From Rana temporaria (Eukaryota > Chordata > Amphibia > Anura > Ranidae): 64,000 nucleotides of DNA. The DNA is taken from positions 124,598,241-124,662,240 of the forward strand of contig NC_053500.1 in assembly GCF_905171775.1 (NCBI RefSeq). Direction: 5' to 3'. Below, in pieces: positions 1 to 9,585 of this stretch (positions are counted from its first letter, which is position 1; each line of letters starts with the position of its first letter). The notes below the pieces were generated by a model, which was not told the origin of the DNA, made no database searches, and saw only the letters and a program-made list of their open reading frames with translations. The translations under genes were made by a program, and so were the position numbers.

Positions 1-210
1 CATACAGTAAATAGAATTTTTTTACAACTAGGTTTACAGTATGTAAATTGCTTTTACATTAATACCATAAGTTTGAATTTGTAAATGTTTCAAGAGATCA
101 TTAGATCACAGGGTGTTGAAAGCCCAACTCCATGCAAACTTTATTTGTTACCTTTGAAAAGAGTGGGTAAGGTTTGGAATTTCTTTTTTTATTGTTGTCT
201 GTGACTCTGA

Positions 211-479
211 AGCCTCGTACACACGACCGAGGAACTCGACGGACGAAACACATCGTTTTCCTCATCGAGTTCCTTGTTAGGCTGTCGAGGAACACGACAA
301 GGCAAGTTTCTCCATTTCCGTCGAGGAAAAAGAAGACATGCTCTCTTTTTGGCTCGACGGGATCCTCAACAGTTTCCTCATCGAAAAATGTACACACGAC
401 CGGTTTCCTCGGCAAAAAAAAAATCCCAGCAAGTTTCTTGCTGGTTTTTGCCGAGAAACTTGGTCGTGTGTACGAGGCC
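211..479. mobile_element. MITE family A, copy 1 (CGTACACACGACC ends)
   Basis: Inverted ends GCCTCGTACACACGACC and its complement bound a 269-bp palindrome-rich unit full of 'ctcgacg/cgtcgag' words. It is flanked on both sides by TGA (208-210 and 480-482), a 3-bp duplication of the TNA type seen with PIF/Harbinger transposons. No coding capacity. Other copies lie at 17305, 19457 and 60774. Confidence 0.8.
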
Positions 480-482
480 TGA

Positions 483-779
483 CATGATTTTTTTCACTTC
501 CTCTCTGGTCACTAGGACAAGAAGTAAGGGGTATCTCTAGAAGGAACAATCAAAGCAATAAAAGCGCTTTTCTTGAGCAGAGAGTACGGGAGTGAGGGAA
601 GGATGTAGAACCTCCTATTATATTTCTATTGCTGTGTGTTTCTCTTGAGGAGATTCCTCTTACCTCCAGTGTGGACACCAAGCCTGGAAGTAAAAGACAC
701 TCTTCCCATTGGGGACACAGAGATTACCTCTTCCCTACCCTACTCTTTCCAAAACCTAAAAAAAGGGCTTTAAAATGTA
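483..779. other. No gene; degenerate repeat DNA
   Basis: Contains diverged words such as 'ggacaagaagtaaggg' and 'cattggggacacagaga' that look like an old palindromic element, but no clear ends. Nothing coding is supported. Confidence 0.4.
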
Positions 780-1331
780 GGAATAAAAAGGAACAATATG
801 AATCATTGACTCTGCAGGAAGGCCCACCAACATGTGTGGTCTCTCAGCTATATTCCATTCCCCAAGCTGCAGCTTACCCAGACCTTCCTTCATACACACA
901 AGCGTGGGAAAAGGAATTAAACCTAACTTTTTCCCCATCAGACTGGCAAAAGTGTTTACCCTGACCCACAAATTATGCACCACTACAAAAACTCAGGAAA
1001 AGAGCTTTAAACTTATGACCAGATGATACAGATGTCCGTCGCTACTCCACCACTTTAATCACACGATATCTGACACATGCTGGTGGTGCCGCGCTTCACA
1101 TTTGGTGGGACTGCCTATGCATGTGGTCATTCTGGTAAAAAATGTAAAAAATTTGACCTGTACAGCAAACTTAAGGCAACACCTATCCAGACTTCACCCG
1201 GGATAGCTCTCCTATCCATGATCCCCATATCCTTTAAATCTAATAAAAAAAGATGTCCTCAGACACTTCATTGCAGCTGCGAAAAAAAACCTATATATTC
1301 CCGTGAAAAAAGAGCAGCGACACTAACGTGA
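780..1331 (+). pseudogene. L1-type LINE ORF2 C-terminal remnant
   Basis: Translated in shifting plus frames this gives the end of an L1 ORF2 protein: a 'YTQAWEKELN' segment near 895-930, 'LTHKLCTTTKTQ' after a frameshift near 955, then 'SDTCWWCR' followed by H and LVGLP, the remains of the C-terminal CCHC knuckle, near 1065-1115, and 'RHFIAAAKN' near 1262. The same order occurs in the much better preserved L1 at 10008-12893. At least two frameshifts and an in-frame TGA near 1024 show that it is dead. Transcription sense is opposite to emilin3. Confidence 0.7.
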
Positions 1332-1474
1332 TATATTCATGCAAACAAAATAATAAGAGGAACTAGTTGTGATAATAAAGGATATAAATTTAAATCTTAT
1401 AATACCCTTAAATTAATACAGTGCAATATACTAACATCTCTAAAATTCGCCCCTTTTTAACAAATTAAACCACC

Positions 1475-1531
1475 AAGCTCCTCATTCACTCCCTTGTTAT
1501 CTCTTGCCTTGACTATTGCAACTCCCTTCTT
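1475..1531 (+). pseudogene. Non-LTR RT scrap (Rex1/CR1-like)
   Basis: One plus frame reads KLLIHSLVISCLDYCNSLL, the signature late reverse-transcriptase segment of Rex1/CR1-type LINEs. It is cut off at 1533 by the start of a MITE, so only 19 codons remain. The family call comes from known motif similarity; the RT catalytic box is absent. Confidence 0.6.
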
Positions 1532-1532
1532 A

Positions 1533-2209
1533 AGCCTCGTACACACGATCAGTCCATCCGATGAGAACGGTCCGAAGGACTGTTGTCATCGGTTAACCGA
1601 TGAAGCTGACTGATGGTCCGTCTTGCGTACACACCATCAGTTAAAAAACTGATTGTGTCAGAACGCGGTGACATAAAACACAACGACGTGCTGAAAAAAA
1701 ACGAAGTTCAATGCTTCCAAGCATGCGTCGACTTGATTCTGAGCATGCGTGGATTTTTAACCGATGCTTTTGCATAATAACGATCGGTTTTGACCTATCG
1801 GTTAGGCGTCCATCGGTTAAATTTTAAAGCAAGTTCGTGTGTATGCTTAGAAACACGCGCATGCTCAGAATAAAGTATAGACGGGAGCGCACCTTCGGTA
1901 AAAGTAGCGTTTTCGTAATGGAGATAGCACATTCGTCACGCTGTAACAGACTGAAAAGCGCGAATCGTCTCTCACCAAACTTTTACTTAACACGCAGTAA
2001 CATGAGATTAGCAAAAGCAGCCCCAAGGGTGGCGCCAGTGGAATCAAACTTCCCCTTTATAGTGCCGTCGTACGTGTTGTGCGTCACCGCATTTGAGAAC
2101 GACAAGATTTTGTCTTGACAGTGTGTATGCAAGGAAAGCTTGACAAGAACCTCGTCGAGGAAAACAACGTTTCTTTTACGATGAGATTCTCGGTCGTGTG
2201 TACGAGGCC
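1533..2209. mobile_element. Chimeric MITE: family B left part, family C core, family A-like right end
   Basis: The left ~300 bp (to about 1832) follow family B ('gatgaagctgactgatggtc', 'gcatgcgtcgacttgattc'). From about 1835 the sequence follows the family C core ('cacgctgtaacagactgaaa', 'ccctttatagtgccgtcgta'). The last ~80 bp carry 'aacctcgtcgagga' and GGTCGTGTGTACGAGGC as in family A. The outer ends still match each other as inverted repeats, so it may have moved as one unit. Confidence 0.7.
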
Positions 2210-2928
2210 TCATACTAGGATACTGATACACTTGCTATCAATATGGGCTTTGGGGTAATATAGCTAATGTTGCTTTGTACTGAAATATGTTTTCCCGACT
2301 CATAATATTATGTGGTACACTGGAGATCTTGCGTTGTTTGTACCTCTATCCCTTGCTCTTTGGATGTCTTATTTAATAAAATACGATTGAACGAAAAGGA
2401 GCAATATATTTCAATAAAAAGCTAATAGACTAGAAAATGCATGGCGTCAATCTGGTGCCGAATATGGCAGGGAATAAACAGCAATAAATCCCTGCTTCAG
2501 GCAAAAGATTATTTTTTTAGTTTTGGATGGGGGAGGGGAGTCTAGAACCTCAAAGAATCCTTCCCAAACAAATAAATGTTTTGGCTGGAGTTGGGTATAA
2601 AAAGCCAGTTATATAAAATGCTAATGAAAACTTCAAGTATTTTCATATACATATTTGTAAAAGTTATTGGTAGCTCCTGCATGTAATATAATATTTTATT
2701 ATTTCAGCGCTTAGAGATAGATGCAAAAAAAAAAACTATAGGCACAGCTTTTATAAAGCAATGCAAGATGTGATCTTAAAAACACGGTGTCAACGCTAGA
2801 AAAAACATGCCGTAACACTTGTGAAAACACAAAATTGCGTTCATTTTCACAACAAAAAATTTGAATCTAACCTGAAGATTTTGCTTGTTCTGCAACCATT
2901 TTATCGCTTGATTTGAATTATATATAAT
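2210..2928. other. No gene seen; AT-rich unique sequence
   Basis: About 0.7 kb inside emilin3 intron 3. No sustained coding frame, repeat ends or RNA fold were recognised; only short poly-A and poly-T runs. Confidence 0.5.
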
Positions 2929-3682
2929 GGCCCGGATTCACATACATTGGCGCATATTTATGCCGGCGTAGCGTATCTAATATACGCTACGCCGACGTAG
3001 CGCAGAGAGGCAAGCACCGAATTCACCAAGCACTTGCCTCCCAAACTGCGCTGGGTTCCCTCGGCGTAAGCCGTCTTAGGTGGAAGTGGGCGTGAGCCAT
3101 GCTATTGAGGCGTGACCCCATGCAAATGATGGGCCGAGCGTCATACAAGTACTTAAAATGAACGGCGCATGCACCATCCCGTGGACACATCCCAGTGCGC
3201 ATGCTCAAAATCACGTCGAAACAACTGCCTAAGATACGTCGAATCACTGCCTACGACGTGAACATAACCTACGCCTAGCCATATTCACGTACTACGTAAA
3301 CGACGTAAAATACGACGGCTTGTGTTCCCTGGTCCATACCTTTGCATGAGTTGCGCCTCCTATATGGGGAATAACTTTACGCCGGACGTACGACTTACGC
3401 AAACCGCGTATATTATGCGCCGGGGGCAAGTACATTCGTGAATCGACGTATCTCCCTCATTTACATATTTGAATCGGAAATCAATGGGAGCGCCCCTTGC
3501 GGCCAGCGTAAATATGCGCCCACGATACGCCGGCGTAGACAAGTTACGTCGGTCGGATGAAGCCTATTTTCAGGCGTATATCGAGTTTTGTGGGCACGGC
3601 GCACAGATACGACGGCGCATATTTGCACTTACGAGGCGTATCTCGAGATACGTCGGCGTAAGTGCTTTGTGAATCCGGGCCA
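2929..3682. mobile_element. Family E MITE, copy 1
   Basis: Inverted ends GGCCCGGATTCACA and TGTGAATCCGGGCC enclose ~750 bp rich in 'tacgccgg/cggcgta' words. Internal landmarks shared with the other eight copies include 'cttgcctcc', 'gtgaatcgacgtatc', 'atttacatatt' and 'gcggccagcgtaaatatg'. In this copy the CTCF-like motif is degraded (gcgccccttgcgg near 3490). No protein is encoded. Confidence 0.85.
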
Positions 3683-4284
3683 AGCTCTACATTTCCATCC
3701 TTTCTATGGGTTGTGTATGAGGTTTATTCTTTTCATCAAGGTTTGGAAGGAAAATGATCCGTGGCTCAGCTGGTTGTATTTATGTTATTGCAGTGGCAGA
3801 TTGGAACAATCCTGGCTTTGGAGTGCCTCATATAACTTTGTAGTGGCGTACTGTTCTGCCCTGTCTTTGGAAACCGGGCGGCTGATCAGCTGGCTGCGAA
3901 AGGCATTAGGAAGCCCGGCTATGATTTGTAGCAGTGCTATCTATTGGCTGAGACGGGGCACGGCGGCATAAAGCGACTTTGTTCTCACGAGTAACCTGAG
4001 CCATGAAATTATTAATCTATGTTTGGAGAAGAATATAACACCCAGCAGAGCAATACACACCGTTATTGATGCACAGAGGAAGGAACTGTGTTATTTTTGT
4101 TTAAAAGAGGGATATTTTACTTAGGTGAATCTAGTGTCAGCTGATTGAGAACCTGGAAGTGCAACCAGGGAAACCCTAGTGCAAATATAGCAGTGTTAAC
4201 ATGAGAAATGAGAAAATCTTTCATGGCAAATATGAATTTCCTAAACTTTCCTCATTCTTATATTATTTCAATTCCAAAAGACGC
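3683..4284. other. No gene seen; unique intronic sequence
   Basis: The open frame through 3588-3971 starts inside the family E element and has no recognisable protein features. The rest is unassigned. Confidence 0.45.
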
Positions 4285-4710
4285 TTGAAGGAGTTGTAAA
4301 GAATTTTTTTTTTTCACCTTAATGCAATCTATGCATTAAGGTGAAAAAACATCTGATGACGCCGCCCCCCCCCCCCCAGCCCCTGTTTTACTTACCTGAC
4401 CCTCGAAAGTCCCGCCCCCAGTCCCGAGATCCTCTTCGCCGCTCAGCCTGGCCACTGATTGGCTAGAGCGGATAGATTGAGAGCAGCGCAGCCATTGGCT
4501 GGCGCTGCTGTCAATCACATCCAGTGACGCGGCGCGCCGAGGGGCCGAGTGATACAGTGAGCGGCTATGGCCGCTCACTGTATCACGGGAGCGCGCCCAC
4601 AAGGACTCACCACCATGCGAGCGCTTTCGCATGACTGTGGTGAGTTCTTGCGGGGAGGACCAGAGACAGCCGCCGAAGGACCCCAGAAGACGTGGAGCGG
4701 GGGCCCCCTG
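4285..4710. mobile_element. Palindromic repeat family K, copy 1
   Basis: Starts with 'gagttgtaaagaatttttt' and a short hairpin (caccttaatgca/tgcattaaggtg), then a poly-C run (4366-4378), 'ttttacttacctgac' and GC-rich inverted segments. The same order recurs at 23466-23902. A consensus splice donor on the minus strand (GGTAAGT, 4390-4396) faces outwards. Confidence 0.6.
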
Positions 4711-4935
4711 CTTCCAATCACCCCCTGCCACCATTGTCCCCTGCCTCCATCCCCCTCTGCGGTGCCACCAACAACCCCTGTCTCCATCCCCCACCCTCTG
4801 CCGTGCCACTATCCCCCTCTGCGGTGCCACCAACAACCCCTGCCTCCAATCACCCCCTGTTTCCATTGCCCTTTGCCTCCATCCCCCTTTGCGGTGCCAC
4901 TGCAGCCACCATCACCCCCTGCCTCCAATCTCCAT
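4711..4935. repeat. Degenerate C-rich minisatellite
   Basis: Imperfect tandem units built on 'cccctgcctccatccccctctgcggtgccacc' words, about four rounds. The proline-rich open frames across it are products of the repeat and not a gene. Confidence 0.7.
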
Positions 4936-5252
4936 GCGCAATTCCAAGCCGAACCGATCTCGGCTATTTTTACTGGCACATTCCCGCAACCACGGACATT
5001 TACGGAGGGGGAAAAAAAGTGCCTGTTTTTATGGACTGTCCGTAAAAATACGGACGGTTGGCAACATTGGTGACGTCCATGACACACTAAACTCACAGTA
5101 TGCACTGTGTACATGTCCATTCTTCCAGGGTGATTGGCAGAAGACCCATTTATCAACCCAGAAGACTGAGGACATCTTATGGCTAAAATAAATTACTGCA
5201 GCCTACAGTGCCAGGGAGGAGTTAGGATTGCATTTTTTAAACTCCATTTTTT
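4936..5252. other. No gene seen
   Basis: A short inverted pair (cggacatttacgg / ccgtaaaaatacgg near 4993-5053) suggests the end of an old MITE. Nothing else was recognised. Confidence 0.4.
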
Positions 5253-5911
5253 GGGCTAGATTTAGGTAGCAGGGCGCATTGTTACAGCGGCGCAGCGTAT
5301 CGTATTTACACTACGCCGCCGTAAATCAGAGAGGCAAGTGCTGTATTCACAAAGCACTTGCCTCCTAAGTTACGGCGGCGTAGCATAAATGGGGCCGGCG
5401 TAAGCGCGCCTAATTCAAATGAGTATGAGGGGGGCGTGTTTTATGTAAATGGGTGGTGACCCGACGTCCGTGTACACATCCCAGTGTGCATTGCTCCAAA
5501 GTACGCCGCAAGGACGTATTGGTTTCGACGTGAACGTAAATTACGTCCAGCCCTATTCGCGAACGACTTACGCAAACGATGTAAAAAATTCAAAATTCGA
5601 CGAGGGAACGACGTCCATACTTAACATTGCGTACGCCTCATAGAAACAGGAGCAACGTTACGCCGGAAAAGCCTTACGCAAACGACGTAAAAAAATTCCG
5701 CCGGGCGCACGTACGTTTGTGAATCGGCGTATCTAGGTCATTTGCATATTCGACGCCGAAAACTACGGAAGCGCCACCTAGCGGCCAGCGTACATATGCA
5801 CCCTAAGATACGACGGTGTAAGAGACTTACGCCAGTCGGATCTTAGGCTAATTTCGGCGTATGAATACAGAAAGAAGATACGCCGGCGTAAATCAATGCT
5901 GAATCTAGCCC
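5253..5911. mobile_element. Family E MITE, copy 2
   Basis: Ends GGGCTAGATT and AATCTAGCCC, flanked by TTT on each side, a 3-bp duplication. It carries an exact ATTTGCAT octamer at 5740-5747 and, 23 bp further on, an exact CTCF-type 15-mer at 5770-5784. Confidence 0.85.
5770..5784 (-). promoter_or_regulatory. CTCF-type consensus site in family E copy 2
   Basis: The minus strand reads CCGCTAGGTGGCGCT, matching CCRSYAGRKGGCRSY at 15 of 15 positions. Binding is inferred from the motif only. Confidence 0.5.
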
Positions 5912-6020
5912 TTTGTGTTTTTTTTTTTTTACATTTACGAGAGTTGGGCTTAAATAAGTATTTATAGCAATCATATGATTTCTAATAATGATAACAACCG
6001 TGTAACAACATTTTTCTTAC

Positions 6021-6280
6021 CATAGCCACTTTTCTTAGGTGACATTGGTGCGTCTGGAAGAGTCTCAGGTGGCAGTTTAGGGTAGGAAGGTGTCTTTGGT
6101 GGAGGGAAGAGTTTCTGTCCTGGGGCTGCCTTGGGGCTCATGTAAGGTGGATGATATGCTGGCTGGATGGGAGGTCCTTCTTGGCAGGCATCCCCTGAAT
6201 GTCCAGGACAACAGCGCCACTGCAGTTCAGTCGCTATCTTGTACCCGATTTTATACTTGGGCCTGAAAAGTGTCCTGTAC
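6021..6280 (-). CDS. emilin3: emilin3 exon 3 (second half of EMI domain, proline-rich linker)
   Basis: Acceptor TTGCCTTACAG directly precedes 6280 and donor G|GTAAGA follows 6021, giving a 260-nt exon that enters with one base completing V103 and leaves in phase 1. It encodes residues 104-189 of the joined product: YRTLFRPKYKIGYKIATEL, then WRCCPGHSGDAC with cysteines 126, 127 and 135 that complete the seven-cysteine EMI domain. A Pro/Lys/Ser-rich linker (about 139-189, PPIQPAYHPPY to PKKSGYG) follows. EMI domains support multimer assembly of secreted matrix glycoproteins. The coiled-coil exon known for EMILIN3 is not in the window and should lie to the left. The resemblance to EMILIN3 (KCPGTV-YRT, RPKYK-GYK) is stronger than to EMILIN1/2; EMID1 or COL26A1 remain weaker alternatives. 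Confidence 0.85.
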
Positions 6281-6672
6281 CTGTAAGGCAATAATGGAGA
6301 AAATTAAATATGCTGGGCAGTCAACTACACCCCCCTTGTCCATTCAGATTCCACTGATCTTGAGGGTCCATCAAGCATAATAATGAGAAGCTCTGCAGGT
6401 GACTATTTGCTGCTTTCACTAATGTTCTATATTGAAATCTATACAAATAGCAATTTGTTACTTCAGGCTGTGATTAAATAGAAGCAGCAGGGTACATTTT
6501 TCTCTAAAGACGATGGGAAAACCCAACAAATGTCACGCTTACTCGCAAAAGAAAGTCTTCATTTTCCAAATGGTTGTGGTGTGAAAGGAACGTCTATTTA
6601 GCTGTTGATAATTAAATGTAGCAAATTATTTTTACATCACATTGCATTATAGGTTTATAGAGGCTTTCTTAA

Positions 6673-7128
6673 AGCGGGAGTTCACCCGAAAAAAATTTAA
6701 CAGTAGATTGGGCCTAATTACGTGAAGCAGAATCGGGTGTTTTGATTAAAATCAATGCAGTACTTACCTTTTTTGAGATAGATGTTCTCCCGCCGCTTCC
6801 GGGTATAATCTTCGGGACTGGGCAGTCCTATTTGATTGACAGCCTTCCGACGGTCGCATACAGCGCGTCACGAGTTGCCGAACGTCGGTGCGGCGCTATA
6901 CGGCGCCTGCGCACCAACGTTCGGCTACTTTCGGAAACTGGTGACGCGCTGTATGCGACGGTCGGAAGGCTGTCAATCAAATAGGAACGCCCAGTCCCGC
7001 AGCCCATACCCGGAAGCGGCAGGAGAACATCTATCTCTAAAATGGTAAGTACTGCATTGATTTTAATCAAAACACCCGATTCTGCTTCACGTAATTAGGC
7101 CCAATCTACTGTTGGGTGAACCTCCACT
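6673..7128. mobile_element. Palindromic MITE family H, copy 1 (TTAA-flanked)
   Basis: Ends AGCGGGAGTTCACCC and GGGTGAACCTCCACT are flanked by TTAA (6669-6672, 7129-7132), the target used by piggyBac transposons. The two arms are near-perfect complements around 'cggcgctatacggcgcctgcgc' sequence. Each arm carries a splice-donor consensus facing outwards: ACTTACC at 6762-6768 and GGTAAGT at 7044-7050. Confidence 0.85.
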
Positions 7129-7291
7129 TTAACACCAAGGGGGGGGGGGTGTAGTAACTCTTGGCAACCAATCCAAGGTTGTCTTTCCTTATGTTAACCA
7201 ATGAAAAAAAAATATGATATGATAAGCTCTGTAAATTGTGCTGTGTTGTTAAAAATAGTGCAGGTATGATATTTGTTCATTGAGGCACATT

Positions 7292-8041
7292 GGCCCGGAT
7301 TCACAGAGAGCGGGCTCACATTACGCCGCCGTAGCGCAAATAATATACGCTACGCCAACGCAGCGCAGAGAGGCAAGCACGGAATTCACAAAGCCAGTGC
7401 TCCCAAAACGGCGCTGGGTTTCTAAGGCATAAGCCGGCGTAGGTGGAAGTGGGCGTGAGCCATGCAAATGAGCCGTGACCCCATGCAAATGATGGGCCGA
7501 GCGCCAGACAGATACGTATAACGAACTGCGCATGCGCCGGGACGTGGACGCATCCCCGTGCGCATGCTCACAACCACATCGGAACAACTGCCTAAGATAC
7601 GCTGGATCACTGCGTACGCCCTGAACGTAATCTACGCCCAGTCACACACGTCCAACGTAAATTACGCCGGCTTGGGTTCCCTGGTGCAGCCCTTTGCATG
7701 GATGCTGCTGAGTTACACCTCCTTTATGGAGCATAACTTTACGCCGGACGTATAACTTACGCGCACATCGCGTAGCCTGCGTCGGGCGTATGTACGTTCG
7801 AGAATCGCCGTATCTCCCTCATTTGCATATTTGAATACAAAATCAATGGGAGCGCCACATGCGTTCAGCGTAAATATGCACCCACTCTACGCCGGAGTAG
7901 GCAAGTTACGTCTTTGGGATGAAGCTTGTTTTTAGGCGTATCTTAGTTTGTGGGTCCGGCGCACAGATACGACGGCGCATATTTTCACTTACGCGGCGTA
8001 TCTGGAGATACGTCGGCGCAAGTGCTTTGTGAAACCGGGCC
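7292..8041. mobile_element. Family E MITE, copy 3
   Basis: Ends GGCCCGGATTCACA and GTGAAACCGGGCC, flanked by ATT on both sides (3-bp duplication). The octamer ATTTGCAT (7821-7828) is intact, but the CTCF-like site 23 bp away (7851-7865) is degraded. Confidence 0.85.
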
Positions 8042-8059
8042 ATTGTTTTTTTTTTTTAC

Positions 8060-8358
8060 GAAAGGCAAATCCACTTTGCAATACAAGTGCAAACTACAAG
8101 TGCTAAGTGCATTTGAAATTGCACTGAAAGTGCACTTGGAAGTGCAGTCGCTGTAAATCTGAGGGGTAGAGCTGAAATGAGGGGAAGCTCTGCTGATTGT
8201 ATCATCCAATCATGTGCAAGCTAAAATTCTGTTTTTTTATCTTCCTTGCATGTCTCCCTCGGATCTACAGCGACTGCACTTCCAGGTGCACTTTCAGTGC
8301 AATTTCAAGTTCACTTTGCACTCGTAGTGCAAAGTGGATTTGCCTTTAGTAAATAACC
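8060..8358. mobile_element. Palindromic MITE family L ('aaatccactttgca')
   Basis: Arms 'ggcaaatccactttgca' and 'tgcaaagtggatttgcc' are complementary, with repeated 'aagtgca/tgcactt' words and a ~100-bp loop. The left tip runs directly into the family E copy. No coding capacity. Confidence 0.7.
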
Positions 8359-8365
8359 CCCACTG

Positions 8366-9078
8366 TGTGCATTCAAAATGAATGGGTTGACTTAACACAG
8401 TGCACATTGGTGTAAATAGGCCCTTCATTATAGCAGTGCAAATGAACCCTTGAGGAGCATTTCATGTTCCGTTTGCCTTGTTTGCCTTGTAGTTCTGCAA
8501 CAGCTGGAGGGCCACAGGTTGAGCACCCATGCTCTAGTCTAAACCAATGCGCAGTCTTTGCAATGCATTTGTAAATAGGAATGCCCCTGGGATAGTACGG
8601 ATTGGCACAATGATATGGAGTTGAAAAATGGATACATAAAAAGTAGAAAATATTTATTAATAATAGTCATAATATGACAATATACAACATTATGAAATGA
8701 TGTTTCATAATTTTGTATATTGTCATATTATGACTATTGTATTTAATAAATTGTTTCTACTTTTTATGTATTAATTTTTCAACTCCATATCATTGTGCCA
8801 ATCCGTATCCAAGCCTCTTTACAAATTCTAGTCTATGTGGGATGTGATCAAGCGCATTGGAATGACATAACCACTGGTTAAGCTTCATCTTATCTCCTTT
8901 TTTTATATATAAAAGTCTTTGCAATGCATGGCAACCCAGCAATGTGTGTTGTGGTGCGTTGCGGTAATGGTCTTTGACATGTTCAATATTTGGGATGTTT
9001 TGGTGGATCGGAAGCCCACTGATTTCAATGAGCTGCCTTAATGCAATGCATTTTAATGAGTGACTTAACGCTTGTGCA
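8366..9078. other. Old N-type repeat split by an AT-rich hairpin
   Basis: Words such as 'aatgaatgggttgacttaac', 'gcattggaatgac' and 'tgtggtgcgttgcggtaatg' suggest a diverged N-type MITE interrupted at 8596. No gene is supported. Confidence 0.4.
8596..8807. repeat. Near-perfect AT-rich hairpin
   Basis: 'tacggattggcacaatgata' at 8596 is answered by its complement ending at 8807, and complementarity continues inward through 'ttgaaaaat', 'catataaaaagtag'-like and 'gtcataatatgacaatata' words to a short centre near 8700. This is typical of a young foldback MITE. Confidence 0.8.
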
Positions 9079-9082
9079 TTAA

Positions 9083-9585
9083 AGGGGTTGTAAAGGTACA
9101 ATTTTTTCCCCTAAATAGCTTCCTTTACCTTAGTGCAGTCCTCCTTCACTTACCTCATCCTTCCATTTTGTTTTTAAATGTCCTTATTTCTTCTGAGAAA
9201 TCCTCACTTCCTGTTCTTCTGTCTGTAACTCCACACAGTAATGCGAGGCTTTCTCCCTGGTGTGGAGTGTCATGCTCGCCCCCTCCCTTGGACTACGGGA
9301 GAGTCAGGACGCCCACTAACACACAGCTCCTTTCTCTGTCTGCAACGTTGAGAGCGTCCTGACTCTCCTGCAGTCCAAGGGAGGGGGCAAGCACGACACT
9401 CCACACCAGGGAGAAAGCCTCGCATTACTGTGTGGAGTTACAGACAGAAGAACAGGAAGTGAGGATTTCTCAGAAGAAATAAGGACATTTAAAAGCAAAA
9501 TGGAAGGATGAGGTAAGTGAAGGAGGACGGCACTAAGGTAAAGGAAGCTATTTAGGAAAAAAATTTGTACCTTTACAACCCCTTT
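9083..9585. mobile_element. Palindromic MITE family I, copy 1
   Basis: Left end TTAA|AGGGGTTGTAAAGG (TTAA 9079-9082); the right end ACAACCCCTTTA runs into the L1 poly-T tail, so the right-hand TTAA is interrupted. Outward donors: ACTTACC at 9148-9154 and GGTAAGT at 9512-9518. The intact sister copy is at 49117-49617. Confidence 0.8.

Noticed and set aside
629..964. 111-residue plus-strand open frame as a host gene
   Set aside because: Its C-terminal half matches the L1 ORF2 C-terminal region and continues in other frames; it is a LINE remnant.
4567..5191. Overlapping proline-rich open frames on the plus strand
   Set aside because: Several frames are open at once over a C-rich minisatellite, and they start inside a family K repeat.
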